64,000 bases of DNA from NCBI GenBank assembly GCA_963714425.1, contig CAVQOI010000006.1:62001-126000 (forward strand), given 5' to 3'. The notes under the pieces are model-generated. The model did no database searches. It was not told the origin of the DNA and was given only the letters and a program-made list of their open reading frames with translations. The DNA comes from DATCYX01 sp963714425. GTDB taxonomy: Bacteria > Chloroflexota > Anaerolineae > Anaerolineales > UBA4823. Each line of letters begins with the position of its first letter. Position 1 is the stretch's first letter. The position numbers were made by a program, and so were the translations under genes. Shown in pieces: positions 35,263 through 44,445 of the stretch.

Positions 35263-36045
35263 TTAGAAGGGAGCTTCGACCAAGGCATATTCGAAGACCT
35301 GGGAGAATGCCCTGACCACCTCACCCGTTACCACGTGGATTAGCGGTGGCGTTTCGAGCAGCTCTGCCAGGCTGGTCACCGGATAGCCAACCAGACCGCA
35401 GCCAATGATGCCCTGCCAGTACTCCATATCGGGGTTCACGTTCAGGGCAAAGCCGTGACGGGTGACGCCGAGCGCGTCCACCTTGACGCCGATGGCGGCA
35501 ATTTTAGCAAGGGAGGGGGAATCGATCGTTGAACTATGAGATTCGTTCTCTCCATCATCCAACTTTAAACCTTCTACCTGCGACCCTGGCTCTACCCACA
35601 CTCCGGTCATGCCCTCCACAGGGTGAGCGGATACTCCCAGTCTTGCCAGCGCCAGGATGAGGACCTCTTCCAGCCTGCGCACGTAGCCAACATAGTCGGC
35701 CTGGGGCAGGCGGGTGGAATTGTTCTCGGGGTTGGAATGCATCACTGGGGTGCCCAGCGGAATTAAGGGGTAGCCAACCAGCTGACCGGGCCCGTGGTAT
35801 GTCACATCGCCGCCGCGGTCGACCCAGTGGATCGCCACCCCGCGGCGCTCTAGCTCGGCTTCATCCCACAGCAGGTTCTCCGGATGGCCGCGCCGCCCAA
35901 AGGTGTAGGTGTGTGGGTGTTCCAGCAGCAGCAGCGCTGGCGGGCGGCGCCCCTCACCGATCTCTGCTGCCAGCTTGTTTTGCAGATCCCAGGCTTGTTG
36001 GTAGGGCACCAGCCCAAGGCGGAAGATTTCGCAGTGTTGGCTCAT
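35263..36045 (-). CDS. lipB: Octanoyltransferase
   Basis: Transfers octanoyl groups from ACP to lipoyl domains, starting lipoate synthesis; cytosolic. 260 residues. The signature RGGDVTYHGPGQLVGYPLI is intact. The catalytic Lys is in AAIGVKVDALGV and the thioether Cys in QGIIGCGLVGYPV. A Ser/Glu-rich insert between about 160 and 185 is unusual but not in the active site. It lies 125 bp downstream of argH on the same strand, without an obvious own promoter. Confidence 0.92.
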   Translation of the reverse strand: MSQHCEIFRLGLVPYQQAWDLQNKLAAEIGEGRRPPALLLLEHPHTYTFGRRGHPENLLWDEAELERRGVAIHWVDRGGDVTYHGPGQLVGYPLIPLGTPVMHSNPENNSTRLPQADYVGYVRRLEEVLILALARLGVSAHPVEGMTGVWVEPGSQVEGLKLDDGENESHSSTIDSPSLAKIAAIGVKVDALGVTRHGFALNVNPDMEYWQGIIGCGLVGYPVTSLAELLETPPLIHVVTGEVVRAFSQVFEYALVEAPF

Positions 36046-36170
36046 GCTTGAAGTATATTGGAATTTTCTCGGATGTGCCAGTAGTTAGGAAAGATGATCC
36101 GAGATCATCCTCCAAGGGTGAACGCTCACGGATACGCCAGCAGTTGAACTGCTGGCGCAGCGAATTGATT

Positions 36171-37541
36171 CTATTTCTCGAGCGTTGCTCGCGCCTCTTC
36201 CATCTGCGCCTGGACTGCCAGGGGGGCAGTGCCGCCATAGATAGAGCGGCGGCGTATGCTGCGCAGCGGGTCGAAGACGGAGAATATGTCTGCATCAATC
36301 GACGGGTGCAGCGAGCGGTAATCTTCCAGGCTGAGGGCATCCAGGCTCACGCCTCGCTGTCCGGCGAGCTGCACAGCTTTGCCCGCCATTTCGTGTGCCT
36401 GGCGGAAGGGCACGCCTCTCTCCACCAGGTAGTCTGCCAGGTCGGTAGCCATCATGCCGGGGTCGATGGCAGCCTGCATGCGCTCCGGGTGGGCGGTGAT
36501 GGTGCGGATGGCGCCTGCCAGCACAGGCAGCAGGGAGGTCAACGTGTCGTACGCCTGGAAGACAGGTGCTTTATCTTCTTGCAGGTCCTTGTCGTATGCC
36601 GAGGGCAGCCCTTTGAGCGTCGCCAGCAAGCCTGCCAGCCAGCCCAGCAGGGCACCTGCCTTGCCGCGCGCCAGCTCGAAGACATCCGGGTTTTTCTTCT
36701 GTGGCAGCAGGCTGGAGCCAGTGGCGTATTGGTCGGAGAGCTCGAAGAAGCCAAACTCAGCTGACGAGAACAGGATTGCACCCTCCGCCAGGCGGCTGAG
36801 ATGCGTGCCGCACAGCGCGGCGCAGAAAAGGAATTCAGCGGCGAAGTCGCGGTCGGAGACAGCGTCGATGCTGTTGGGGGATGGAGCGCGAAAGCCCAGC
36901 TCCTGCGCCAGCGCCTGGCGGTCGATGGGGAAGGGCGCCCCCGCCAGCGCGCCTGCCCCCAGGGGTAGCACAGCCGTGCGCTCTGCCAGTGCTTCCAGGC
37001 GCTGGCGGTCGCGGGCGAGAGGCCAGAAATGCGCCAGCCACCAGTGCGCCAGGGAGACCGGCTGGGCGCGCTGGAGATGCGTATAGCCGGGCATGAGGGT
37101 TTCCATGCTCTCCTCTGCGCGCTCCAGCAAGGCAGCCTGCAACTCATGCAGTGCCGCGTGCAATGCTGGCAGGTTCTCCAGCAGCCACATGCGAAAATCG
37201 GTTGCCACCTGGTCGTTGCGGCTGCGTCCGGTGTGCAGCTTGCCTGCCAGCGAGCCGATCAGCTCTCCCAGGCGGCGCTCCACGGCAGTGTGGATATCCT
37301 CGTCGCTCTCCTGGAAAGCAAAAGCGCCGCTGCGTAGCTCTTCCCGGACACTTTGCAGCCCCTGGCGGATTTGAGTGCCCTCCTCAGGCGTTAGCACGCC
37401 GGCTTTCTCCAGGGCTGCAGCCCAGGCCTGGCTGCCGCGCACGTCCTGGTCTGCCAGTCGACCGTCGATGCTCAGCGACGCGTTAAGCTCCCAGGCTGCG
37501 GGATCGAGTTTGCCTCCAAACCGTCCTCCCCAAAGTGTCAT
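36171..37541 (-). CDS. argH: Argininosuccinate lyase
   Basis: Last step of arginine synthesis: argininosuccinate to arginine and fumarate. 456 residues with the superfamily loop GSSLLPQKKNPDVFEL, GRSRNDQVATDFRMWL and GYTHLQRAQPVSLAHW. It follows argG by 125 bp of low-complexity DNA; the order argG-argH is the pathway order. Confidence 0.95.
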   Translation of the reverse strand: MTLWGGRFGGKLDPAAWELNASLSIDGRLADQDVRGSQAWAAALEKAGVLTPEEGTQIRQGLQSVREELRSGAFAFQESDEDIHTAVERRLGELIGSLAGKLHTGRSRNDQVATDFRMWLLENLPALHAALHELQAALLERAEESMETLMPGYTHLQRAQPVSLAHWWLAHFWPLARDRQRLEALAERTAVLPLGAGALAGAPFPIDRQALAQELGFRAPSPNSIDAVSDRDFAAEFLFCAALCGTHLSRLAEGAILFSSAEFGFFELSDQYATGSSLLPQKKNPDVFELARGKAGALLGWLAGLLATLKGLPSAYDKDLQEDKAPVFQAYDTLTSLLPVLAGAIRTITAHPERMQAAIDPGMMATDLADYLVERGVPFRQAHEMAGKAVQLAGQRGVSLDALSLEDYRSLHPSIDADIFSVFDPLRSIRRRSIYGGTAPLAVQAQMEEARATLEK

Positions 37542-37550
37542 CTCATACCT

Positions 37551-37677
37551 CCGTTCTCCATCGCGCCTCCGCCTCGCCTATTCCCAATACACCTTCATTT
37601 CACACAACACTTTTAACTCCTCACGCCTCACTCCTCTCCATTCTCTACGCTCAATTCTCCTCAATCTAATCTCTCTT
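37551..37677. repeat. Pyrimidine-rich tract between argG and argH
   Basis: CTCCATCGCGCCTCCGCCTC and following TCTACGCTCAATTCTCCTCA: a degenerate pyrimidine-rich tract of about 110 bp, resembling those near 12100 and 32270. It overlaps the last few codons of argG. Confidence 0.4.
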
Positions 37678-38925
37678 AAACCTCGAATAATCCGGCTTGG
37701 GCATGTTCAACCCTGACACCGGCAAGCCATTCAGGGCGCGCACCTGTAACGGCAGGCCGAACAGGTGGATAAACCCCTCCGCATCCGACTGGTCGTAGAC
37801 GTCTTCCTGCCCGAAGGTGGCAAAGTCCTCGCGGTACAAGCTTAAGCTGCTCTTCCTCCCGGCGGGGATGATGTTGCCCTTGTAAAGTTTCAAACGCACT
37901 GAGCCGGTGACGGGTCCCTGCGTGGCGTCTACGAAAGAGTCCAGGGCTTCGCGCAGTGGCGAGAACCACATGCCATTGTAAACCAGATCGGCGTACTTGA
38001 GCGCCACCTGGTCCTTGTAACTGATCGTCTCACGGTCCAGAACGATCAATTCAAGCTCGCGGTGTGCTGCCAGCAGGATGGTGCCTCCCGGGGTCTCGTA
38101 GACGCCGTGAGATTTCATGCCCACCAGGCGGCTCTCCACCAGGTCGGCGCGCCCGATGCCGTGCTTCCCGCCCAAGACGTTCAAATGCGCCACCACCTGC
38201 GCCGGGGAGAGCTTCTCGCCATTGATTGCTACTGGCGTTCCGCTATCAAAAGCGATCTCCACATATTCAGCCTGCTCTGGGGCGCTCTCAGGTGAGACGC
38301 TGAGCTGGAACATGTCCTCGTCTGGTTCCATCCATGGGTTTTCCAGCGGGCCGCCTTCGTGCGAGATGTGCCACAGGTTGCCATCGCGGCTGTAGATCGA
38401 CTTGAGGGTCGCCTTGATGGGGATGCCGCGAGCGCTGGCATAAGCGATGGCATCCTCACGCGATCGGATATCCCACTCGCGCCAGGGAGCGATCACCTGC
38501 AAGCGAGGGTCCAGGGCGGTATAGGTGAGCTCGAAGCGTACCTGGTCATTGCCCTTGCCGGTGGCGCCATGGGCCACAGCGTCGGCGCCAACTTCGTGGG
38601 CAACCTCCACCTGGTGCTTGGCAATCAGCGGGCGTGCGACAGACGTGCCAAGCAGGTATTTGCGCTCGTATACCGCCCCAGCGCGCAGCATAGGGAAGAG
38701 GTAATCCTGGGCGAACTCCTCTTTCAGATCGTGCTGGACGAACTGGCGGGCGCCACTTGCCAGGGCTTTGGCTTCCAGCCCTTCCAGCTCCTCTCCCTGG
38801 CCAACATCCGCGGTGAAGCACACCACTTCGCAGCCGTAATTCTCCTTGAGCCAGGGCACAATAATCGACGTGTCCAGCCCTCCGGAGTAAGCCAACACCA
38901 CTTTTTTAACCGCTGGTTTGATCAT
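37666..38925 (-). CDS. argG: Argininosuccinate synthase
   Basis: Condenses citrulline and aspartate with ATP. 419 residues with the N-type PP-loop VLAYSGGLDTSIIVPWL at the start, FTADVGQG, GATGKGNDQVRFELT and GRADLVESRLVGMKSHGVYETPGGT. A conventional enzyme. Regulation is the interesting part: between its promoter and start codon lie a short Arg-rich leader frame and a terminator hairpin, and an insertion element abuts the promoter. Confidence 0.96.
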   Translation of the reverse strand: MIKPAVKKVVLAYSGGLDTSIIVPWLKENYGCEVVCFTADVGQGEELEGLEAKALASGARQFVQHDLKEEFAQDYLFPMLRAGAVYERKYLLGTSVARPLIAKHQVEVAHEVGADAVAHGATGKGNDQVRFELTYTALDPRLQVIAPWREWDIRSREDAIAYASARGIPIKATLKSIYSRDGNLWHISHEGGPLENPWMEPDEDMFQLSVSPESAPEQAEYVEIAFDSGTPVAINGEKLSPAQVVAHLNVLGGKHGIGRADLVESRLVGMKSHGVYETPGGTILLAAHRELELIVLDRETISYKDQVALKYADLVYNGMWFSPLREALDSFVDATQGPVTGSVRLKLYKGNIIPAGRKSSLSLYREDFATFGQEDVYDQSDAEGFIHLFGLPLQVRALNGLPVSGLNMPKPDYSRFKRD

Positions 38926-38943
38926 TTCAGCCTCCTCGTTACA

Positions 38944-38973
38944 AAATAAAAAGCCCTCCTGGGAAGGAGGGCT
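38944..38973 (-). terminator. Attenuator-type terminator in the argG leader
   Basis: Stem AGCCCTCCT / AGGAGGGCT (38952-38960 with 38965-38973, loop 4) followed on the minus strand by TTTTTATTT. It ends 20 bp before the argG ATG, so it can only act as an attenuator. GCCCTCC recurs in the leader codons for Met-Pro-Ser, giving a possible competing pairing. Confidence 0.72.
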
Positions 38974-38999
38974 GTGGATAACCGATGCGCTAGTAGCTA

Positions 39000-39086
39000 C
39001 TATTCGTGCACGTGCGCGCCTCTGACCTTCCAGTGGGAGGGCATGAGCGTACGACGAGCGCGAAGCTGAGCTACTATTGCGGACAT
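39000..39086 (-). CDS. Candidate arginine leader peptide (28 aa)
   Basis: ATG at 39086 to TAG at 39002-39000. The peptide begins MSAIVAQLRARRTLM and has four Arg in 28 residues, three in the run RARR (CGC GCT CGT CGT). The start lies about three to four bases after the predicted transcription start, so translation would be nearly leaderless. A terminator hairpin follows 27 bp after the stop. This is the layout of amino-acid-responsive attenuation. No ribosome site is visible, consistent with leaderless translation. It could still be a chance frame. Confidence 0.6.
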   Translation of the reverse strand: MSAIVAQLRARRTLMPSHWKVRGAHVHE

Positions 39087-39096
39087 ATTGGGGGGC

Positions 39097-39125
39097 AGTT
39101 TATCATCCCATAGCGCTAGCGTCAA
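39097..39125 (-). promoter_or_regulatory. argG: sigma70 promoter of argG
   Basis: On the minus strand, TTGACG (39125-39120), 17-bp spacer, TAAACT (39102-39097). The outermost T of the -35 box is also the end of the IS target duplication, so the element sits directly against the promoter without destroying it. Confidence 0.68.
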
Positions 39126-39141
39126 GGTGTGTATCATGGGT
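39125..39141. repeat. Left 17-bp target-site duplication
   Basis: AGGTGTGTATCATGGGT, repeated exactly at 40739-40755, flanking the insertion sequence. Confidence 0.92.
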
Positions 39142-40738
39142 GTTAGCGCAAAGTAGTAGAGTCCCCTTTTCGCAAAGTTAAAATGTCCCCTCTGAAGGGA
39201 CACGAAATGGACGAACTACTGAGAATGAGCAACCGAGAAATCACACGATTGGAAGCGATACAGCGGATCAAGGACAAACGCCTGACGCAGAAGGAAGCAG
39301 CCCGGATACTAAGTTTGAGTGTGCGGCAGGTCAAACGGCTCTATCGAGCATATAAAGTCCAAGGAGCGAAAGGGTTGGTCAGCGCCCGGCGAGGGAAGCC
39401 GAGCAACCATCGCCTGGATGCGGAAACGCAGCAGAAAGCCATCGACCTGATCTATGAGCACTATCGAGACTTTGGACCCACCTTAGCGCACGAGAAGCTG
39501 ACGGAGAAACACAAGCTACGGATATCGCGGGAAAGTGTGCGCAAGATCATGATTGCAGAAGAGATGTGGAAGCCGAAGCGGGCGAAAAAGCCGTCGATGC
39601 ACCAGATGCGTGAGCGGCGAGCTTGTTTTGGGGAATTGGTGCAGATCGATGGCTCGGATCACGACTGGTTCGAAGGGCGCGGGCCGAAGTGCACCCTGCT
39701 GGTGTATATTGACGATGCCACGGGGCAACTCTTGGAGTTGTGGTTTGTGCCGGACGAGACCTTTTTCGGCTACTGCGAAGCTTCCCGGCACTATTTTGAG
39801 CGGTATGGCAAGCCGGTGGCCTTCTACAGCGACAAGCACGGCATCTTTCGGGTCAATCAAGTGCAAACGATCGGTCTAGGGAGTGGTCTTACCCAGTTCG
39901 CACGAGCCATGCAGGAGTTGGACATCCAAATCATCTGTGCCAACACCCCCCAAGCCAAAGGGCGCATCGAACGCGCCAATCAGACCCTCCAGGACCGCCT
40001 GGTCAAGGAGCTGCGCCTGCTAGGTATTTCCGACATCGACAGCGCCAATGCCTATCTACCCGTGTTCCGCCTGGATTTCAACCGCCGCTTTGCCGTGGCT
40101 CCCCGCAGCAACCATGATGCCCACCGCCCCTTACTCAAAACCGAAAACCTGGATATCATCTTGACCCGCCAGAAAACCGCTACGCTCTCCAAGAACCTCA
40201 CCGTGCAAGCCAACAAGGTGATCTACCAGATCCAATCCAACCGCCCTGACTATGCTCTGCGCAAGGCTCAAGTCACCGTCTGTGAGAATGCCAAAGGAGA
40301 AGTCACCATCCTCTACCGAAACAAACCCCTATCTTACACGATCTTTCACAAGCCTACTCGCCAGGCTCAGGTCGCCGATACCAAAACCCTCGATCGCCAG
40401 ATCAAGCCGCCCCCTGTCCCCGCCCCCAACCACCCCTGGCGCCGATACGGCCGTCATCTCAACGGCAAACCTATCCAGGAAACCACTCCCCATGGCGCAG
40501 ACTGATATGGATCGGCCTGTGAGTTTATCGCTTTCGGCCAAAAACTGGGCAGAAACCAAAGAACAGAGCGATCTCCGCTCTGCCCAGTCTTCGGCCTCGT
40601 GTCGGCGCTCGGGTCGCTCTCCAGCGTTGCCCTATCCTCCGCACGAGCGCCTCGAGTCTACCATATCCGATTATTCATCCCTGGCAAAGGGGACATCTCT
40701 ACTTTGCAGAAAAAGGGACATTTCTATTTTGCATTGAC
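39142..40738 (+). mobile_element. Insertion sequence, ISNCY/IS1202-like, intact
   Basis: A 1597-bp element with one transposase gene. The ends are imperfect inverted repeats of about 50 bp; each end holds two copies of a GCAAAGTA...GTCCCC word. The ends are exact against the duplicated 17-bp target. A 15-18 bp duplication fits, from memory, one subgroup of the IS1202 (formerly ISNCY) family. The exact duplication indicates a recent insertion. The rest, between transposase and right end (40506-40738), carries no gene. Confidence 0.9.
39207..40505 (+). CDS. ISNCY/IS1202-family transposase
   Basis: A 432-residue DDE transposase. The N-terminal part has the helix-turn-helix LTQKEAARILSLSVRQVKRLYRAYKVQG; the catalytic domain has LVQIDGSDHDWFEGRGPKCTLL (first Asp), FYSDKHGIFRV (second Asp) and QAKGRIERANQTLQDRLVKEL (Glu). 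The frame is intact. ATG at 39207 was chosen because an upstream ATG at 39183 lies in the terminal repeat. The C-terminal Pro-rich tail is normal for this group. Confidence 0.9.
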   Translation: MDELLRMSNREITRLEAIQRIKDKRLTQKEAARILSLSVRQVKRLYRAYKVQGAKGLVSARRGKPSNHRLDAETQQKAIDLIYEHYRDFGPTLAHEKLTEKHKLRISRESVRKIMIAEEMWKPKRAKKPSMHQMRERRACFGELVQIDGSDHDWFEGRGPKCTLLVYIDDATGQLLELWFVPDETFFGYCEASRHYFERYGKPVAFYSDKHGIFRVNQVQTIGLGSGLTQFARAMQELDIQIICANTPQAKGRIERANQTLQDRLVKELRLLGISDIDSANAYLPVFRLDFNRRFAVAPRSNHDAHRPLLKTENLDIILTRQKTATLSKNLTVQANKVIYQIQSNRPDYALRKAQVTVCENAKGEVTILYRNKPLSYTIFHKPTRQAQVADTKTLDRQIKPPPVPAPNHPWRRYGRHLNGKPIQETTPHGAD

Positions 40739-40755
40739 AGGTGTGTATCATGGGT
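40739..40755. repeat. Right 17-bp target-site duplication
   Basis: Exact copy of 39125-39141, directly after the right terminal repeat. Confidence 0.92.
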
Positions 40756-40809
40756 TAGGATTTGCCATGCACAGGATGCAGCTTTTTCCTGGTCGTTCCT
40801 TTGGGTGGG

Positions 40810-42537
40810 TTATTGGTGGATTTTGTAGACCCGGGCGTAATCCAGCCCATTGATCCACACCGTGTGCTCTGGGGTGAGGTCGGCGACATAATCCAGGATG
40901 GGTGAGGCGATTTCGCGCTGACGTTGGGAGATATAGATGACGACGTAATCTGAGTCGAGAAATTTCTGCCAATCATCCTCGGTCAAGTCCTGCGCAAACG
41001 ACACCTGCCTGACCCTCCCGTTGAAGTAGTAAGAGAAACAACCGGAAGCATAGTAGGAGAGTACCTCCAGCTGGCTCGCCTTATACTTTTTATTCAGGTA
41101 ATTTGCGGCCTGGTCCAGACCCTCCCCCCAGCCAATCGGCAATACATACTGAGCCTGGCGAGCCCCTCCCATTAATGGATTGTAATAAGACAGGTAGTAG
41201 GGATAGGTGCTCAGCGACAGCATGCCCTGAAGTGCAACCGCCAGCAATGCCATGAATGGGGCAGCGTAGCGCCAGAAGCTGCGCCTTGTCTCCCCCGATA
41301 GGAATAAGATCAAAGCCGACCAACCCAGCCCGGCGATGATATCGAAGGGGGCGTAGACCGGCAGCAGATAACGGTCATATTTGCTGTCGCTGGTTGTCAT
41401 GGCTGCCGTGAATACCCCAATAAAGAGCAGCAAACCCAGCAGCACGAAGCGAGACTTCGGAGATGCCAAAGGCTGGCGTTTCTTCACAATCGCCCAGGCT
41501 GCCAGGATCAGACCGAAGAGCACGACCGGGCTGCTGCGCATGAGATAAGTCACCGGGTAGAAATCCCAGTACTCGAGACCAAATTGATCGCTGGTGACGA
41601 TCTTCCCCATGAAGAAGCGCGGCGTGCCTGCGTCTGTTTCGTAATGGGTCGAACCCTGGATGGCAATTTTCTGGAGTGTCTGGATTGGACTGACCCACAT
41701 GGCAGGCCACAATGCGACAAAGGTGATCGCCATGATCAACCCCCAGATCACGGAGATTCGGATCGTCCTCCCAAGCAGCTTCGGAATCCAGGCTCCTAGA
41801 TGGGCCTCTCGATCCTTCCACAGCGCATACAGGATCAACATCCCCACAACCGGTATGGTCAATACAGCCGGCAATTTGGTCAGCAATCCTAACCCGGCCG
41901 CAACGGCCGAAACCACCAGGTCACGTGTCCGTCGTGTTTGCAGATACCCCATAATTGCCAGTAAGGACAGCAGCATCAGATTGCCTACCAGACCGTCCAG
42001 GTGGAGCACGCGCGTCAGCGCGATGTGATAGGGTTCGAGGGCGATAAGCAAAAAGGCAAGGGTTGCCGGGAGGGCTCCAATCAGCCCGATAGCATATCCG
42101 TAGCTGGCCAGCAGCACCAGTGTGTGCCCGATGATCATGAAGATGCGACTGGCTACCAGCAGATCTAAGGCGGTAACCCCTTTGGCGTTGCTGAGATAGC
42201 GATTGAACTCATTGGAGTCAACTTTATCCGGACCGTCCAGGCGATACTCAGGGTGCTGGACAAGAAAACCTGCCGTGCCAGCCCACATCACGGTCACGCC
42301 CGGGTGTTCGCTGCGGTATGTCCACGCCGGCTGTCCCTGGCTGATCGCCATGTAGTAATTTGCGGAGCGCGCCAGCCATAAGTGTTCGTCGGGCGTCACC
42401 AGGCGATTCAAGGCAACCAGTCGGGGCAAGGCGATGGCAATCGCCAGGATGATCCACGCGGACCATCCCATCCAGCGCGAGCGGAAGCCGGGCGTATTGC
42501 TGCGAATGTTGGAAAAGATATCCATAGGATTCATCAA
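40810..42537 (-). CDS. Membrane glycosyltransferase, PMT/ArnT-like
   Basis: A 575-residue polytopic protein of the GT-C superfamily, which transfers sugars from lipid-linked donors on the outer face of the membrane. About 11 membrane helices are predicted; the first extracytoplasmic loop has TPDEHLWLARSANYY, the Asp/Glu motif of the family, and EHPGVTVMWAGT follows. A soluble C-terminal domain contains LPIGWGEGLDQAANYLNKKY. The neighbouring gene is a close paralogue, so the pair arose by duplication. Acceptor unknown. Confidence 0.85.
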   Translation of the reverse strand: MMNPMDIFSNIRSNTPGFRSRWMGWSAWIILAIAIALPRLVALNRLVTPDEHLWLARSANYYMAISQGQPAWTYRSEHPGVTVMWAGTAGFLVQHPEYRLDGPDKVDSNEFNRYLSNAKGVTALDLLVASRIFMIIGHTLVLLASYGYAIGLIGALPATLAFLLIALEPYHIALTRVLHLDGLVGNLMLLSLLAIMGYLQTRRTRDLVVSAVAAGLGLLTKLPAVLTIPVVGMLILYALWKDREAHLGAWIPKLLGRTIRISVIWGLIMAITFVALWPAMWVSPIQTLQKIAIQGSTHYETDAGTPRFFMGKIVTSDQFGLEYWDFYPVTYLMRSSPVVLFGLILAAWAIVKKRQPLASPKSRFVLLGLLLFIGVFTAAMTTSDSKYDRYLLPVYAPFDIIAGLGWSALILFLSGETRRSFWRYAAPFMALLAVALQGMLSLSTYPYYLSYYNPLMGGARQAQYVLPIGWGEGLDQAANYLNKKYKASQLEVLSYYASGCFSYYFNGRVRQVSFAQDLTEDDWQKFLDSDYVVIYISQRQREIASPILDYVADLTPEHTVWINGLDYARVYKIHQ

Positions 42538-42552
42538 AGCGCAGGATGAATT

Positions 42553-44251
42553 TCAGCGAATCTTGTAAATGCGCACATACTCAAGGTTGTTGATCACGAC
42601 GGTTTCTTCGGGTGTCCTTTCAGATACATAGTCAAGCACGGGTTTAGGGAGCTGCCTTTGCCACTGGTTGATGTAAATGACCGCATAATCGGCGTTGATA
42701 AAATTCTCCCACTCGCGTTTTTTCATCTCCGGCGTATACGGAAAACCACGCGTGTGTCCTTTGAAGATGAAATTGAATGAGCCGGCAGGATACCAGGAGA
42801 TTACGTGCAAGTCTTCGGCGGCCGGCTTTTGATTGAGGTACCTGGCGGCTTGATCAATCCCTTCTCCCCAGCCCACGGGTAGCACCTCAGCTGCTTTTTG
42901 GCTGCCTCCCATGATTGGATTGTAGTAGGTGAAATAATACGGGTGGGAGCTCAGAGATAAAACCGCCTGGATGGCAAGCACGGCTGCTATCCCAACAGGT
43001 AACAGAAACCGCCCTGCTCTGGCGCCAGCCTTGGAGGAGAACAGCCCTGCCCATCCCAACCCGGCAATCAGGTTGGCAGGGAGGAAAGCCGGCAATAGAT
43101 ATCGATCCGCCATTTTCTCGCTGAGAGTCAATCCCATTACGAATATTCCAATGAGCGAGATGACCCCAAAAAGCGTCAGGCGTGTGCTGGGCTCCCGAAA
43201 TGGCCCGAACTCTTAACCACCCCCCCGGCAAGGCGAGCAGTATTCCAAGCAGGATGATTGGTGTTGTCCGCCACAGAAAAGTCAGGGGGTAAAACTCGAC
43301 AAATTGGGGTCCGATCCTGCCTTGCTCATAGACCACACCCTTAAAAAACATGCTGGCGAAATGACCCTGCTCGGCGTATCTTTGTGCCCGGCTGAGCACC
43401 AGGAGGAGTGTATTGGCTGGATCAATCCACATCGCGGGCCAAAACGCCACGAATACCAGCATGCCGAGCCCAGCCCAAAGCATCACTGGCCAGGCAGCGC
43501 GCCTGATCAATTGCCATAAATTCCCCGTTGTAGAAAACGTCAACCTCTTCCAAAAATCTACAAGGGCCAACACGCCCACTACTGGGATAAGCAAAAGCGC
43601 CGGCGACTTCGTCAACCAGCCCAGCCCTGCAGCGATGCCGGAAACCAACAGCGAGAGCAGGCTGTTCCGCCGCAAGTAGTGCAGGAAAGCCAGGAGTGCG
43701 AGAAAAACCAGATTGCTGGACAATCCATCCAGGTGAAATACGCGCGTCAGCGCCAGGTGGAATGGATCGAAAGCGATGAACATGAATGTCATCAGCGCGG
43801 GACCCAGCCCAATCAGCTGTCGTGCAAAAAGGTAACCCAAAGCCAGAACGATTGTGTGCCCGATCACAAGGATCAGTCGCGCTCCGGCTAGAAGTTCTAA
43901 GGAGGACAACTTTTTTACGCGGGTGATGTAATAGTGGAACTGGTCGGGTTCTAGCTGCCCCACACCGCTGCCGCGATAGCCCGGGTATTGCAGCAGAAAA
44001 GCCGCCGTGCCCGCCCACATAACTGTTACACCTGGATGCTCTTTTTGGTAGGTAGATGGTAAATCGGCATGCGTCAGCGCGTAGTAAAAGTTGGCAGAGC
44101 GGCTGAGCCAAAGATGTTCATCTGCAGTTACGAAGTGGTCTAACGCAATGCTGCGGGGGATAAAAATGGATAGTATGACGGCTGCCAGCGCCAAAACATC
44201 TCGCCAGGAGCGCCAGGAGATTTGAAAGCGTGTAAATTCAGATAGAGCCAT
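42553..44251 (-). CDS. Membrane glycosyltransferase paralogue, frameshifted
   Basis: Closely similar to the gene downstream: TADEHLWLSRSANFYYAL, EHPGVTVMWAGT, LPVGWGEGIDQAARYLN. The frame changes near 43214: upstream codons end LLALPGGWLR, and the downstream codons begin FGPFREPSTRLTLFG in another frame and run to the stop at 42553. A single-base indel explains it. ATG at 44251 was taken as start; the TTG further up is less likely. If real, the enzyme is truncated and the paralogue is the only functional copy; otherwise an assembly error. Confidence 0.78.
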
Positions 44252-44319
44252 CGGTTGTGGGCAAGGACGGACATGTTCTCGCAAAGCAGTTAGGCTATTA
44301 TAATCCAGCCTCGCACGGC

Positions 44320-44445
44320 AGATCTGTCCTGGCGCTCAAGTTGCTCTCCGGAGAGTTTCACGAAGGCGAGCTGATCCGGGTGGAGCGCGGCGAGCAGGGG
44401 TTGGTATTCTCGGCGAGCATCCCAACAGGAGTAGTGGAAGTATAA
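44320..44445 (+). pseudogene. Remnant of a ClpB C-terminus
   Basis: The frame encodes ALKLLSGEFHEGELIRVERG followed by EQGLVFSAS and a stop at 44445. This is the end of a ClpB/Clp ATPase C-terminal domain; nothing of the remaining protein is present upstream. It is bordered by the start of the minus-strand glycosyltransferase. The rest of the 44252-44564 gap holds only a G-rich stretch. Confidence 0.6.

Noticed and set aside
38925..39125. T-box riboswitch in the argG leader
   Set aside because: No AGGGTGGNACCGCG-type antiterminator sequence is present; a leader peptide explains the layout better.
40735..40763. Possible outward promoter at the right end of the IS (TTGACA)
   Set aside because: No -10 hexamer 16-18 bp downstream, and the next gene is convergent.
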